Shown one piece after another: positions 45,585-54,519 of a stretch of DNA of 57,376 nt (within the stretch, counting starts at the first letter, position 1; each line of letters opens with the position of its first letter). A model generated the notes under the pieces. The model was not told the DNA's origin and did not search any database. It saw only the letters and a program-made list of their open reading frames with translations. The DNA is from an uncultured Prevotella sp. (lineage in GTDB: Bacteria > Bacteroidota > Bacteroidia > Bacteroidales > Bacteroidaceae), in assembly GCA_945787895.1 (NCBI GenBank), contig CALZJQ010000004.1, positions 1-57,376 on the forward strand, in the 5' to 3' direction. A program made the translations under genes and the position numbers.

Positions 45585-46766
45585 ATGAAAAACCTAAAGA
45601 CATTACTTTTTTCGGCAGGCGTATCTGTCGCAATGTTTTCAGCTTGTGCATCATCTGACAATGCACCGCAGCTGACAAAATCTCAGCTTGATCCAGCCGC
45701 TTTTGACACGATTATCGGCGGTAAGAAGGTGGCTCTCTACACGCTTACCAATGCCAACGGCATGGAGGTTTGCATTACGAACTATGGTGGTCGCGTCGTG
45801 TCTCTTGTAGTTCCTGACAAGGATGGTAATCCCACAGACGTAGTACTCGGTTTTGACAACATTGCCCAGTATGCCGATACGCTGAACTCTCCAAGTGACT
45901 ATGGTTCATCCGTAGGTCGCTATGCAAACCGTATCGCAGGCGGTAAGTTCACTCTCAACGGTCAGGAATATCAGTTAAAGCAGAACGACAAGGTAAACTG
46001 TCTCCATGGCGGAGGTACCACAGGATGGATGAACAAGGTCTATGATGCAGAGCAGATAGGCGACTCTATCATAAAACTGACGATTGTGGCTGAGGACGGA
46101 GAAAACGGTTTCCCAGGAACTGTCACTGCCACCACTACATACACACTGACCTCTGACAACACTCTCGACATGGTTTGGGAAGCAACAACAGACAAAGAGA
46201 CTATCATAAACCAGACAAACCACAACTATTACAACCTTAACGGTGATTTCAACAGCGTCGGTACTGACATGATCCTGTATCTCAATGCTGACAACTTCAC
46301 ACCATCCGACAAGCTTTATATCCCAACGGGTGAGATAAAGCCAGTGAAAGACACTCCATTTGACTTTACTACTCCTCATGCTATAAGCGATGCCATTGGA
46401 GCAGATTTTGACCAGATACAGAATGCCAACGGCGGCATAGACCACAACTTCTGCCTCAACACTTATAAGGACGGAAAGGGTGACGACACCCAGGTATGTG
46501 CTTCGCTCTACTCTCCTAAGACAGGAATCTTCATGGAGATGTTCACCAACGAGCCTGGAGTGCAGTGCTATACAGGTAATTTCCAGGGAATTGGCAACGA
46601 ACCAAACATTGCCCACAAGGGAGGAAAATACCCCCAGTATGTGAGTGTTTGTCTTGAAAGCCAGAAATATCCTGACTCTCCAAACAAGAAGGACTTCGTT
46701 CAGCCTACACTGAAGCCGGGTGAGAAATACTACAGCCACGCTGCTTACAGATTCTCGATAAAATAG
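45585..46766 (+). CDS. galM: Aldose 1-epimerase lipoprotein (probable arabinose mutarotase)
   Basis: 393 residues. It begins with a lipoprotein signal (MKNLKTLLFSAGVSVAMFSAC, Cys21 at F-S-A-C), so unlike the enzyme at 6844 it is anchored in the envelope. Mutarotase landmarks: CLHGGGTTGWMNKVYD near 140, NQTNHNYYNLNG near 211 and VCLESQKYPDSPNK near 360. The arabinose genes downstream make an L-arabinose (or galactose) mutarotase likely, feeding the symporter. The upstream frame to a TTG at 45537 is rejected because it overlaps the -7 box and would bury the signal peptide. Confidence 0.92.
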   Translation: MKNLKTLLFSAGVSVAMFSACASSDNAPQLTKSQLDPAAFDTIIGGKKVALYTLTNANGMEVCITNYGGRVVSLVVPDKDGNPTDVVLGFDNIAQYADTLNSPSDYGSSVGRYANRIAGGKFTLNGQEYQLKQNDKVNCLHGGGTTGWMNKVYDAEQIGDSIIKLTIVAEDGENGFPGTVTATTTYTLTSDNTLDMVWEATTDKETIINQTNHNYYNLNGDFNSVGTDMILYLNADNFTPSDKLYIPTGEIKPVKDTPFDFTTPHAISDAIGADFDQIQNANGGIDHNFCLNTYKDGKGDDTQVCASLYSPKTGIFMEMFTNEPGVQCYTGNFQGIGNEPNIAHKGGKYPQYVSVCLESQKYPDSPNKKDFVQPTLKPGEKYYSHAAYRFSIK

Positions 46767-46772
46767 TATTCT

Positions 46773-46888
46773 TCGGCTTTATGGTTTTAAGGTGTTACGG
46801 GAATACGGAAATTTGCCATGGCTGATTGTTACTTCCGCACAACCGTAAAACCTTAAAACCTATGAAGTTGAAGCTTGCGAGACTTAAT
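46773..46888 (-). repeat. Type C palindromic element (core inverted)
   Basis: G/T arm, inverted 32-bp core 46806-46837 (CGGAAATTTGCC at left, GATTGTTACTTCCG at right), C/A arm (AACCGTAAAACC, TTAAAACC), and the outer motif GCTTGCGAGACTTAA at 46873-46887. Confidence 0.75.
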
Positions 46889-46937
46889 ATGAATAATTAA
46901 TCTAACAAAAAATAAAACAAAAAACATTTAATTAACT

Positions 46938-48920
46938 ATGAGCGTATTAGAAGCGTTAAAGAACAATGGCTTCGAGACTATTGACTACGTAGTGTTCGCT
47001 GCCTACATCGTTCTTCTTGTCGGACTTGGAATGTTCCTGAGTCGAAGCAAAAAAGGTGAGGAAAAGTCCTCTACTGACTATTTCCTTGCCGGAAACACAT
47101 TAACATGGTGGGCAGTAGGTGCCTCACTCATAGCTGCGAATATTTCTGCAGAACAATTCATTGGTATGTCTGGTTCTGCCTTTGCATCAGGTATTGCGCA
47201 GGCAGCATACGAACTCATGGCTGCCGCTACCCTTATAGTAGTAGGTAAGTTCCTTCTTCCGTTGATGATTGAGAAGAAGATATTTACCATCCCTCAGTTC
47301 CTTCGTGAGCGTTACAACTGGGGTGTTGGTCTTGCTTTCTCCCTGTTGTGGCTTTTCCTCTATGTCTTTGTAAACCTCACGTCAGTGGCTTGGCTCGGTG
47401 CACTTGCAATACAGCAGATTCTCGGTCTTCCTACAGACATGATTGCGAACTTCGGCGGCATGGAGATTGACCAGGTCAGAATGGTTATCATCCTCACTCT
47501 CTTCGTAATAGCAGGTATATATTCCATCTACGGTGGTCTTGCTTCCGTAGCATGGACAGACGTAATGCAGGTGACATTCCTTGTAGGTGGTGGTCTCATC
47601 ACGGCTTACGCTGCCCTCTCCGTCATCGGTGCAGAGGTATGGAACTGTGGAGCATTAGAGGCATTGGGAAACATCTTCGACTGGTGTATCAATCAGCCGG
47701 GTGACAAGCACTTCAACCTTGTCGTAACACGTCAGGAAGACCTCTACCCTGTAGTAAATGGCGTGGTAGAGAACGGAGTCGTCGTTCAGAAAGAAGACCC
47801 ATTCTTCACAAATCCCGGTATCGTTCTTATCTTTGGTGCCCTTTGGCTTACCAACCTCGGTTACTGGGGTTTCAACCAGTACATCATACAGAAGGGTCTT
47901 GCCGCAAAGTCATTGGCAGAGGCTAAGAAGGGTATGATTTTCGCTGCATTCCTCAAGATTCTCATTCCGTTCATCGTATGTATTCCAGGTGTCTGCGCTT
48001 TCTACATCATGAATGGTGACGCTGAAGCCTTGGAGTCTCTACGTCAGACTCTTGCCGGAGGAATCGAACGTTCTGACGATGCTTATCCTTTCCTCATCCG
48101 CAACTTCACTCCTACATTCGTAAAAGGTCTCTCATTTGCCGCTCTTGCAGCTGCCGTCATTTCTTCTCTCGCTTCAATGTTCAACTCAACTTCCACTCTC
48201 TTCACAATGGACATCTACAAGCAGTTCATTAACAAGAATGCAAGTGAGAAGAAACTCGTAAACGTAGGACGTCTGACTTCCGTAAGCGCATTGCTTATTG
48301 CTCTCGTAGCTGTATATCCACTCATGGGAGGTATTGACCAGGCATTCCAGTTCATACAGGAATACTCCGCATTCGTATATCCAGGCGTTGTAGTAATCTT
48401 CGGCCTTGGACTTCTCTGGAAACGTGCCTCTGGTACGGCAGCAGTTGTTGCAGCCATCGGAACATTTGCTTTCTCAATCCTCTTCAAGTTCACATTGCCT
48501 GAAGTGCCTTTCCTCGTACGTTCAGGTTATGTATTCATAGTGCTCGTAATACTCTTCGTGGGCATTTCCTTGAGAAGCAACAAGTCTGTTCCTGCTGATG
48601 AACTCAGTGAAAGTACTATCAAGACTCAGCTGTTCTGGAGTAAGGTGCTTTATGCTGTTGCTGCATTGTCAATAGTATTCTTCGTATTGTCCTTCTTCAA
48701 TACTACACTGGAAATCCACGGCGTTGCCGGAGCCATGATATTCTTTGCTGCAATCACTGCAACCCTCGGCTTCTATCTGCGCTCAAATGCTCTTGACAAG
48801 GTACAGGATCCGAAGCTTGTAGCTATCGACCTCGACATATTCAAGACAGACAAGGCTTTCAACATCGGAGCGTTTGGAGTAATCATCATACTCACAATAC
48901 TCTATATCGCACTTTGGTAA
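46938..48920 (+). CDS. Sodium:solute (SGLT-type) sugar symporter
   Basis: 660 residues, about 14-15 helices of the SSS family. Segments: DYFLAGNTLTWWAVGASLIAANISAEQFIGMSG (about 47-79) and the central AAVISSLASMFNSTSTLFTMDIYK (about 402-425), both typical of SGLT-like sugar carriers. Placed between the mutarotase and the arabinose regulator, it is most likely the L-arabinose:Na+ symporter of the inner membrane. Type C and type A repeats flank it. I see no separate promoter, so it is probably expressed from the mutarotase promoter. Confidence 0.93.
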   Translation: MSVLEALKNNGFETIDYVVFAAYIVLLVGLGMFLSRSKKGEEKSSTDYFLAGNTLTWWAVGASLIAANISAEQFIGMSGSAFASGIAQAAYELMAAATLIVVGKFLLPLMIEKKIFTIPQFLRERYNWGVGLAFSLLWLFLYVFVNLTSVAWLGALAIQQILGLPTDMIANFGGMEIDQVRMVIILTLFVIAGIYSIYGGLASVAWTDVMQVTFLVGGGLITAYAALSVIGAEVWNCGALEALGNIFDWCINQPGDKHFNLVVTRQEDLYPVVNGVVENGVVVQKEDPFFTNPGIVLIFGALWLTNLGYWGFNQYIIQKGLAAKSLAEAKKGMIFAAFLKILIPFIVCIPGVCAFYIMNGDAEALESLRQTLAGGIERSDDAYPFLIRNFTPTFVKGLSFAALAAAVISSLASMFNSTSTLFTMDIYKQFINKNASEKKLVNVGRLTSVSALLIALVAVYPLMGGIDQAFQFIQEYSAFVYPGVVVIFGLGLLWKRASGTAAVVAAIGTFAFSILFKFTLPEVPFLVRSGYVFIVLVILFVGISLRSNKSVPADELSESTIKTQLFWSKVLYAVAALSIVFFVLSFFNTTLEIHGVAGAMIFFAAITATLGFYLRSNALDKVQDPKLVAIDLDIFKTDKAFNIGAFGVIIILTILYIALW

Positions 48921-48924
48921 GTAA

Positions 48925-49083
48925 GTGCTTGTTAGTTTTTGGTATGAATGCAGTATATGGCTGCAAGTTGTTGGTTTTGAGTTGGAATGCTTGACAAATG
49001 GAGTTTTCTCATGAGGCGAGACAAACTAACCGAAAACCCACAATGAAAACCTACAGTCAGGTACAGCCAACAACCAAAAACCG
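48925..49083 (+). repeat. Type A palindromic element (core forward) with interrupted arms
   Basis: Forward core 48984-49022 (GGAATGCTTGACAAATGGAG, then TCTCATGAGGCGAGAC). Left arm AAGTTGTTGGTTTTGAGTTGG; the right arm is split by about 30 bp (ACTAACCGAAAACC, then CCAACAACCAAAAACC). It lies between the symporter and the regulator. Confidence 0.72.
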
Positions 49084-49102
49084 AATCAATCTATAATTCA
49101 TT

Positions 49103-49148
49103 ATGGAAAGTGATGGTAAGAAATATCCGTTTACCATTCACTTCCCAT
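49103..49148. repeat. Hairpin before the Nudix regulator
   Basis: ATGGAAAGTGATGGTAA (49103-49119) pairs with TTACCATTCACTTCCCAT (49131-49148) with one bulge and one wobble or mismatch. No T run follows on the plus strand. It could be a transcript-processing or protein-binding site between the symporter and regulator genes. Confidence 0.5.
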
Positions 49149-49249
49149 AATGATCAGAAAAAAACAACAAAATCCAAAAAACTAAATATTCCCTCTAATA
49201 TATAATAAGGAATCAAATCAAGTCAACTCGCATGACTTATTGACATCAC

Positions 49250-49930
49250 ATGGAGCAGTTCTACGAAGATATTCAACCGATACTTGTATCTGTAGATTGT
49301 ATAGTGTTCGGTTTTGACAATAAAAAACTCAAGATACTCTTAGGCAAGAGAAAGATGAATCCCGGTGAAGGAAAGTGGTCGCTTTATGGAGGATTCGTCA
49401 GACCTAATGAAAGTCTCGACATGGCTGCAGAGAGGACTCTCAGCGAGTTGACTGGACTCAGCAATTTGTATATGAGACAAATTGGTGCGTATGGTGACAC
49501 AGACCGTGACCCGGGCAAGCGAGTCATATCCGTAGCATACTGTTCTCTGATTAATGTCTGTGAATATGATGAAAGCAGGCAGAAAGAATATGGAGTAGAG
49601 TGGGTAAATGTAGAAAACCTTCCCGAACTATATTCCGACCACGGCAAGATGATTGCCCAGGCATTGGATGTGCTGCGCAATCACATCACTACTGAGCCAT
49701 TATGCTTCAACCTGCTTCCCGAGTTGTTTACATTGACTCAGTTGCAGTCCTTGTATGAAGCAATACTTGGCGAGGAATTGGACAAGAGAAATTTCAGAAA
49801 GCGCATTAAAGGTGTGCCCAGTATCCAGAAGACGGACAATGTTGACAAAACGACCAGCAGACGAGGTGCATATCTTTATAGGTTCAGCAAAAGTGGATTT
49901 ATCAAGGATTCACGTTTTGTACTCAAATAG
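49250..49930 (+). CDS. araR: Nudix-domain transcriptional regulator of arabinose use (AraR type)
   Basis: 226 residues. An N-terminal Nudix fold (about 10-140) is followed by a C-terminal winged helix-turn-helix (about 150-226, LFTLTQLQSLYEAILGEELDKRNFRKRI). The Nudix box is degenerate: GGFVRPNESLDMAAERTLSE lacks two of the catalytic glutamates (R-T-L-S-E-L-T-G in place of R-E-x-x-E-E-x-G), so it should bind and not hydrolyse its ligand. A Nudix regulator of this design controls L-arabinose genes in Bacteroides thetaiotaomicron and senses L-arabinose. The identical gene neighbourhood supports the same role. Confidence 0.88.
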   Translation: MEQFYEDIQPILVSVDCIVFGFDNKKLKILLGKRKMNPGEGKWSLYGGFVRPNESLDMAAERTLSELTGLSNLYMRQIGAYGDTDRDPGKRVISVAYCSLINVCEYDESRQKEYGVEWVNVENLPELYSDHGKMIAQALDVLRNHITTEPLCFNLLPELFTLTQLQSLYEAILGEELDKRNFRKRIKGVPSIQKTDNVDKTTSRRGAYLYRFSKSGFIKDSRFVLK

Positions 49931-49936
49931 TGAGAA

Positions 49937-50081
49937 ATTCAACTTTTGCAAGTAGTTTCTGGTTGTTGGTTTTTAGGTTATGGGTCATTGGTCAGTCACT
50001 CTCGCTTCTTGAGATAATCTCCATCATCCAAGCAAACTAACCAAGAACCGAAAACAAGGAAATATGCTTGCGTGACTTAAG
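49937..50081 (-). repeat. Complete type A palindromic element before araD
   Basis: The fullest copy. Outer ATTCAACTTTTGCAAG (49937-49952), TAGTTTCTGGTTGTTGG arm, inverted core 50000-50033 (CTCGCTTCTTGAGATAATC, CCATCATCCAAGC), C/A arm (AACTAACCAAGAACC), outer GCTTGCGTGACTTAAG (50066-50081). It lies between the regulator and araD. Confidence 0.8.
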
Positions 50082-50122
50082 ATATTAGAATGAAATTGTC
50101 GAATATTAATATATAAAACACT

Positions 50123-50833
50123 ATGTTAGAAGAACTTAAGCAAAAAGTATTCAAGGCAAACCTTGACCTTGTAAAACAAGGACTCGTAATCTTTACATGG
50201 GGAAATGTCTCCGGTATAGATCGTGAGAAAGGACTTGTAGTCATCAAGCCCTCAGGAGTAAGCTATGATGACATGAAAGCGGAAGATATGGTTGTAGTAG
50301 ATTTGAATACAGGTGATGTGGTAGAAGGTGAACTGAACCCTTCAAGCGACACTCCTACACATCTCGTGCTCTACAAGGCATTTCCAAACATTCAAGGTGT
50401 AGTACATACCCATTCTACATATGCTACGGCCTTTGCACAGGCAGGAAAAGACATTCCAAACATTGGAACTACCCATGCAGACTATTTCTACAAGGAGATT
50501 CCCTGCACGCGTGACATGACAGAAACTGAGGTAAAAGGTCAGTATGAACTGGAGACAGGCAACGTGATTGTTGACGAAATACTCAACATTCGCAAGATAA
50601 ATCCTGACCACACCCCCGCCGTTTTGGTTAAGAATCACGGACCTTTCTCATGGGGAACATCCCCAGACAATGCAGTCTATAATGCAAAAGTAATGGAACA
50701 ATGCGCAAAAATGGCTTTCGTGGCATTTAGTGTCAATCCAGAATTGACGATGAATCCATTGCTCATAGAAAAGCACTATATGCGCAAGCATGGTCCAAAC
50801 GCATATTATGGACAGAAAGGACAGAAACATTGA
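50123..50833 (+). CDS. araD: L-ribulose-5-phosphate 4-epimerase
   Basis: 236 residues, class II aldolase fold. It converts L-ribulose-5-phosphate to D-xylulose-5-phosphate, the last arabinose-specific step. Zn ligands are visible in [12 protein letters not shown] near 94 and [10 protein letters not shown] near 170; the [17 protein letters not shown] segment near 115 is typical of AraD. Gene order regulator-araD-araA-araB matches the Bacteroides locus. L-fuculose-phosphate aldolase is the main alternative, but neighbours and motifs favour AraD. Confidence 0.95.
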   Translation: MLEELKQKVFKANLDLVKQGLVIFTWGNVSGIDREKGLVVIKPSGVSYDDMKAEDMVVVDLNTGDVVEGELNPSSDTPTHLVLYKAFPNIQGVVHTHSTYATAFAQAGKDIPNIGTTHADYFYKEIPCTRDMTETEVKGQYELETGNVIVDEILNIRKINPDHTPAVLVKNHGPFSWGTSPDNAVYNAKVMEQCAKMAFVAFSVNPELTMNPLLIEKHYMRKHGPNAYYGQKGQKH

Positions 50834-50940
50834 TTTCTGACTAACAACACTTATATTATCATATCTGATTAATTAATCATATCCATCCCAAGCAGGATGC
50901 TTGGTTTATCGATAATGTAATCATAAAAACATAAAGTACT

Positions 50941-52482
50941 ATGATAGAAAAATTTCAAAACTTGGAACTTTGGTTCGTCACTGGAGCACAACTCCTGTAT
51001 GGAGGTGAGACCGTAAAGATTGTTGACGGACATTCACAGGAAATGGTAGCCGGACTCAACCAGACTGGCATCATTCCGATAAAAGTGGTCTATAAGGGCA
51101 CTTCAAATTCTTCTGCAGAAGTAGAAGCTGTAATGAAAGCGGCAAACAATGATGAGAAATGTGTTGGTATCATCACGTGGATGCACACATTCTCTCCTGC
51201 AAAGATGTGGATTAAAGGTCTTCAGGCCCTGAAGAAACCTTTGCTTCATTTCCACACACAGTACAATGCAGAGCTTCCCTGGGACAGCATTGACATGGAT
51301 TTCATGAACCTTAATCAGTCTGCACATGGAGACATAGAGTTCGGACATATCTGTACTCGTATGCGTATTCCACGCAAGGTTGTAGTAGGTTATTGGAAAA
51401 GTGAAGAAGCTCAGCGCCAGATAGCTGTATGGGCAAGAGTAGCTGCTGCAGTGGCTGATGCGCATGACGTGCGCTGTCTCATGTTCGGCATGAACATGAA
51501 CAATGTTGCAGTAACTGACGGTGACCGTGTAGAATTTGAACAGCGTCTGGGTTACCATGTAGATTACTATCCTGTTTCTTCTCTCATGGATTATTTCAAA
51601 AAAGTTACTGATGAAGAAGCTGACGCACTTGTAGAGGAATATAAGGCTCAATACACCATAAAGATTGATGAATCAGGAGAAGAGGTTTATTGGCAAAAGG
51701 TGAAGAACGCCGCCAAAGCAGAGATTGCTCTCCGGCGCGTACTGAAGGATGAAGGTGCCACAGCGTTTACGACAAACTTCGACGACCTCGGAGACGCTGA
51801 CATCAATGATCCTAACTTTGTCGGTTTTGACCAGATACCCGGACTGGCTTCTCAGCGTCTTATGGCTGAGGGTTACGGTTTTGGAGCAGAAGGCGACTGG
51901 AAGACGGCTTGTCTCTATCGTTCACTCTGGGTTATGAACCAAGGACTGGAGAAAGGATGTTCTTTCCTTGAGGATTATACCCTCAATTTCTCATCAGAAG
52001 GCACGTCTTCTCTTCAAAGCCACATGTTGGAGGTGACACCTCTCATTGCTGTCAATAAACCGACGCTTGAAGTCCACTTCCTCGGTATCGGTATTCGCAA
52101 ACAACAGACAGCCCGACTTGTGTTCACATCAAAGACAGGTGCAGGATGCAAGGCAACTGTTGTAGATCTCGGCAACCGTTTCCGTCTTATCACAAGCGAT
52201 GTAGAGTGCATAGAACCGAAACCTATGCCAAACCTTCCTGTTGCATCAGCTCTCTGGATTCCACAACCGTCATTTGAGATAGGAGCTGCTGCCTGGATTC
52301 TTGCCGGTGGCACACACCATAGTGCATTCTCTTATGACATCACTGCCGAATACTGGTCTGACTTCGCTGAAATGACTGGAATAGAATTTATCGGCATCAA
52401 TAAGGACACAACTATTGATGGTTTCAAGCAGCAATTACGAAACAACGAAGTTTACTATATGCTGAACAAGGCATTGAAGTAA
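50941..52482 (+). CDS. araA: L-arabinose isomerase
   Basis: 513 residues, a Mn-dependent isomerase forming L-ribulose from L-arabinose. The N-terminus LELWFVTGAQLLYGGETV, the HTFSPAKMWIKGLQ segment near 83, the LHFHTQYN segment near 106 and FGAEGDWKTA near 316 are family landmarks. The metal ligands are expected at Glu near 344 (FLEDYTLNF), His near 360 (SSLQSHMLE) and His near 461 (THHSAF). It lies 107 bp after araD. The spacer includes a 12-bp palindrome (GATTAATTAATC near 50869). Confidence 0.97.
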   Translation: MIEKFQNLELWFVTGAQLLYGGETVKIVDGHSQEMVAGLNQTGIIPIKVVYKGTSNSSAEVEAVMKAANNDEKCVGIITWMHTFSPAKMWIKGLQALKKPLLHFHTQYNAELPWDSIDMDFMNLNQSAHGDIEFGHICTRMRIPRKVVVGYWKSEEAQRQIAVWARVAAAVADAHDVRCLMFGMNMNNVAVTDGDRVEFEQRLGYHVDYYPVSSLMDYFKKVTDEEADALVEEYKAQYTIKIDESGEEVYWQKVKNAAKAEIALRRVLKDEGATAFTTNFDDLGDADINDPNFVGFDQIPGLASQRLMAEGYGFGAEGDWKTACLYRSLWVMNQGLEKGCSFLEDYTLNFSSEGTSSLQSHMLEVTPLIAVNKPTLEVHFLGIGIRKQQTARLVFTSKTGAGCKATVVDLGNRFRLITSDVECIEPKPMPNLPVASALWIPQPSFEIGAAAWILAGGTHHSAFSYDITAEYWSDFAEMTGIEFIGINKDTTIDGFKQQLRNNEVYYMLNKALK

Positions 52483-52494
52483 CCAAAATAGGTT

Positions 52495-52594
52495 AAGAGA
52501 GAGAATAAGAATATCAATTATCAGTGCTGATAATCAGTGAGGTCAAAGTTGATTTCAAAATGTTGCATTGACTGTCTCGGTATTCTTATTCTCT
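52495..52594. other. Structured spacer between araA and araB
   Basis: AGAGAATAAGAATA (52500-52513) is perfectly complementary to TATTCTTATTCTCT (52581-52594). Inside the 67-nt interval, TTATCAG-TG-CTGATAA (52518-52533) forms a second hairpin. Together they would make a long stem with an internal stem. No T run follows, so this may regulate or stabilise the message rather than end it. No gene lies in the 259-bp spacer. Confidence 0.55.
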
Positions 52595-52741
52595 TCATAA
52601 AGGTTCGTCTGCAGTAGGTTCAGTTATTACTCTTTGTCATTTCTTGAAAATAATCAAATATTAATCCAAGAACGACAAAACTGGTTAAAGAACCACAATA
52701 TCACCCTTCCCCTTAATCCCTAATACACAATATCATAGACA

Positions 52742-54373
52742 ATGACAGCAAAACAAACTATCGAACAAGGCAAGGCCATTCTCGGCATTGAGTTTGGCTC
52801 TACCAGGATAAAGGCTGTGCTCATAGATGAAGAGAACAAGCCTATTGCACAAGGTAGCCATGAGTGGGAGAACCAACTAGAAGATGGTCTTTGGACATAC
52901 AGTACGGAGGCAATATGGTTCGGTCTTGAGGATTGCTATGCCGACCTTAGGCGTAACGTGCGTAAAGATTACGACTGCGAAATAGTAAATCTCAAATCTA
53001 TTGGTATCTCGGCAATGATGCATGGTTATATGGCATTTGGTCCTACCGGTACTGCAAGTCGCTACGGAGACCCTTCGGAAGCAGAGAAGATTCTCGCTTC
53101 GTTCCGTACGTGGCGCAATACCAACACCGGTCCTGCGGCTGCTGAACTTTCAAAATTATTCAACTACAACATACCTCTGCGTTGGAGTATCTCTCATCTC
53201 TATCAGGCTATACTTAATGGAGAGGAACATGTCAAGGATATTACCTATATCACAACCTTGGCAGGTTACATTCACTGGCGACTTACAGGAAAGAAAGTCC
53301 TTGGCATTGGTGATGCCTCTGGAATGATTCCCGTAGATCCCGAAACGAAGAATTATAATGCTTCGATGGTGCAGAAGTTTGACGAACTTATTGCACCGAA
53401 GAATTATCCTTGGAAATTGGAAGACATTCTTCCGGAATGTATCGTAGCGGGAGCTGAAGCAGGAGTGCTTACCGATCATGGTGCCCGCCGCCTCGACATT
53501 TCCGGCCATCTGAAGGGAGGATGCCCCCTGTGTCCTCCGGAAGGTGATGCAGGTACGGGAATGGTGGCAACCAATGCTGTCAAGCAAAGGACAGGAAATG
53601 TATCAGCAGGCACTTCTTCCTTCTCTATGATAGTTTTGGAGAAAGACTTGTCCAAGCCATCAGAGATGATTGACATGGTTACCACTCCTGATGGTTCGCT
53701 TGTGGCTATGGTACACTGCAACAACTGTACTTCCGACCTTAACGCATGGGTAAATCTCTTTAAGGAATACCAGCAACTCCTTGGTATTCCAGTAGATATG
53801 AATGAAGTGTTTGGCAAGTTATACAACAATGCCCTCAATGGAGATACAGACTGTGGAGGACTTGTCTCCTACAACTATATCTCTGGAGAGCCTGTTACCG
53901 GACTTGCAGAAGGACGCCCCTTGTTTGTACGCTCTGCCAATGACAAGTTCAATCTCGCCAACTTCATGCGTTCTCATCTGTATGCCTCTGTGGCAGTGCT
54001 GAAACTTGGAAACGACATTCTGTTTAACGAGGAGAAAGTAAAGGTTGATCGAATAACAGGTCATGGCGGTCTCTTCAAGACAAAGGGAGTAGGACAGCGT
54101 GTGCTTGCAGCAGCACTCAACTCTCCAATATCCGTAATGGAGACAGCAGGTGAAGGCGGTGCCTGGGGTATTGCTCTTCTTGCAGCATATTGCGTGAACA
54201 ATCCTGACAGGCTCAATCTTGCAGATTGGCTTGAGAAGGTAGTTTTTGCAGGAAATACAGGAGTTGAAATAGCTCCTACTGCCGAGGATGTTGCTGGATT
54301 CAACAAATACATCGAGAACTACAAATCTGATCTTGCAATAGAAAAAGTAGCTACTGAGGCTCACAAACTTTAG
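52742..54373 (+). CDS. araB: FGGY-family carbohydrate kinase, probable L-ribulokinase
   Basis: 543 residues. The N-terminal phosphate-binding segment ILGIEFGSTRIKAVLID (about 13-29), the CPPEGDAGTGMVATNAV loop near 266 and the GHGGLFKTKGVGQRVLAAAL segment near 440 are FGGY landmarks. It phosphorylates L-ribulose, completing the araA-araB-araD route; the sequence alone could also fit a xylulokinase-like enzyme, and the neighbourhood decides. The 259-bp spacer before it contains a large stem structure, unlike the short gaps elsewhere in the locus. Confidence 0.9.
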   Translation: MTAKQTIEQGKAILGIEFGSTRIKAVLIDEENKPIAQGSHEWENQLEDGLWTYSTEAIWFGLEDCYADLRRNVRKDYDCEIVNLKSIGISAMMHGYMAFGPTGTASRYGDPSEAEKILASFRTWRNTNTGPAAAELSKLFNYNIPLRWSISHLYQAILNGEEHVKDITYITTLAGYIHWRLTGKKVLGIGDASGMIPVDPETKNYNASMVQKFDELIAPKNYPWKLEDILPECIVAGAEAGVLTDHGARRLDISGHLKGGCPLCPPEGDAGTGMVATNAVKQRTGNVSAGTSSFSMIVLEKDLSKPSEMIDMVTTPDGSLVAMVHCNNCTSDLNAWVNLFKEYQQLLGIPVDMNEVFGKLYNNALNGDTDCGGLVSYNYISGEPVTGLAEGRPLFVRSANDKFNLANFMRSHLYASVAVLKLGNDILFNEEKVKVDRITGHGGLFKTKGVGQRVLAAALNSPISVMETAGEGGAWGIALLAAYCVNNPDRLNLADWLEKVVFAGNTGVEIAPTAEDVAGFNKYIENYKSDLAIEKVATEAHKL

Positions 54374-54433
54374 TTGTTATATCTTATATTTTCTTTTGTG
54401 TTGCTTTCTCATGTCAAGATAACTGCAGGACAG

Positions 54434-54463
54434 TTGCTTTTCATGAAAAAATTGCTAATTTTG
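54434..54463 (+). promoter_or_regulatory. Promoter of transketolase
   Basis: TTG at 54434-54436, 19 bp, then TAATTTTG at 54456-54463. The leader to the ATG at 54520 is about 53 nt. Transketolase may therefore be expressed apart from the arabinose genes. Confidence 0.7.
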
Positions 54464-54519
54464 TAAAGCAAAACAAAACAGTGGTTCTAAACTTATAACT
54501 TAAACATTATAATTCTAAT

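Noticed and set aside
18171..50081. Palindromic elements as simple Rho-independent terminators
   Set aside because: They lack consistent T runs, occur between divergent promoters (26627) and inside a leader (41774), and carry conserved cores that a terminator does not need.
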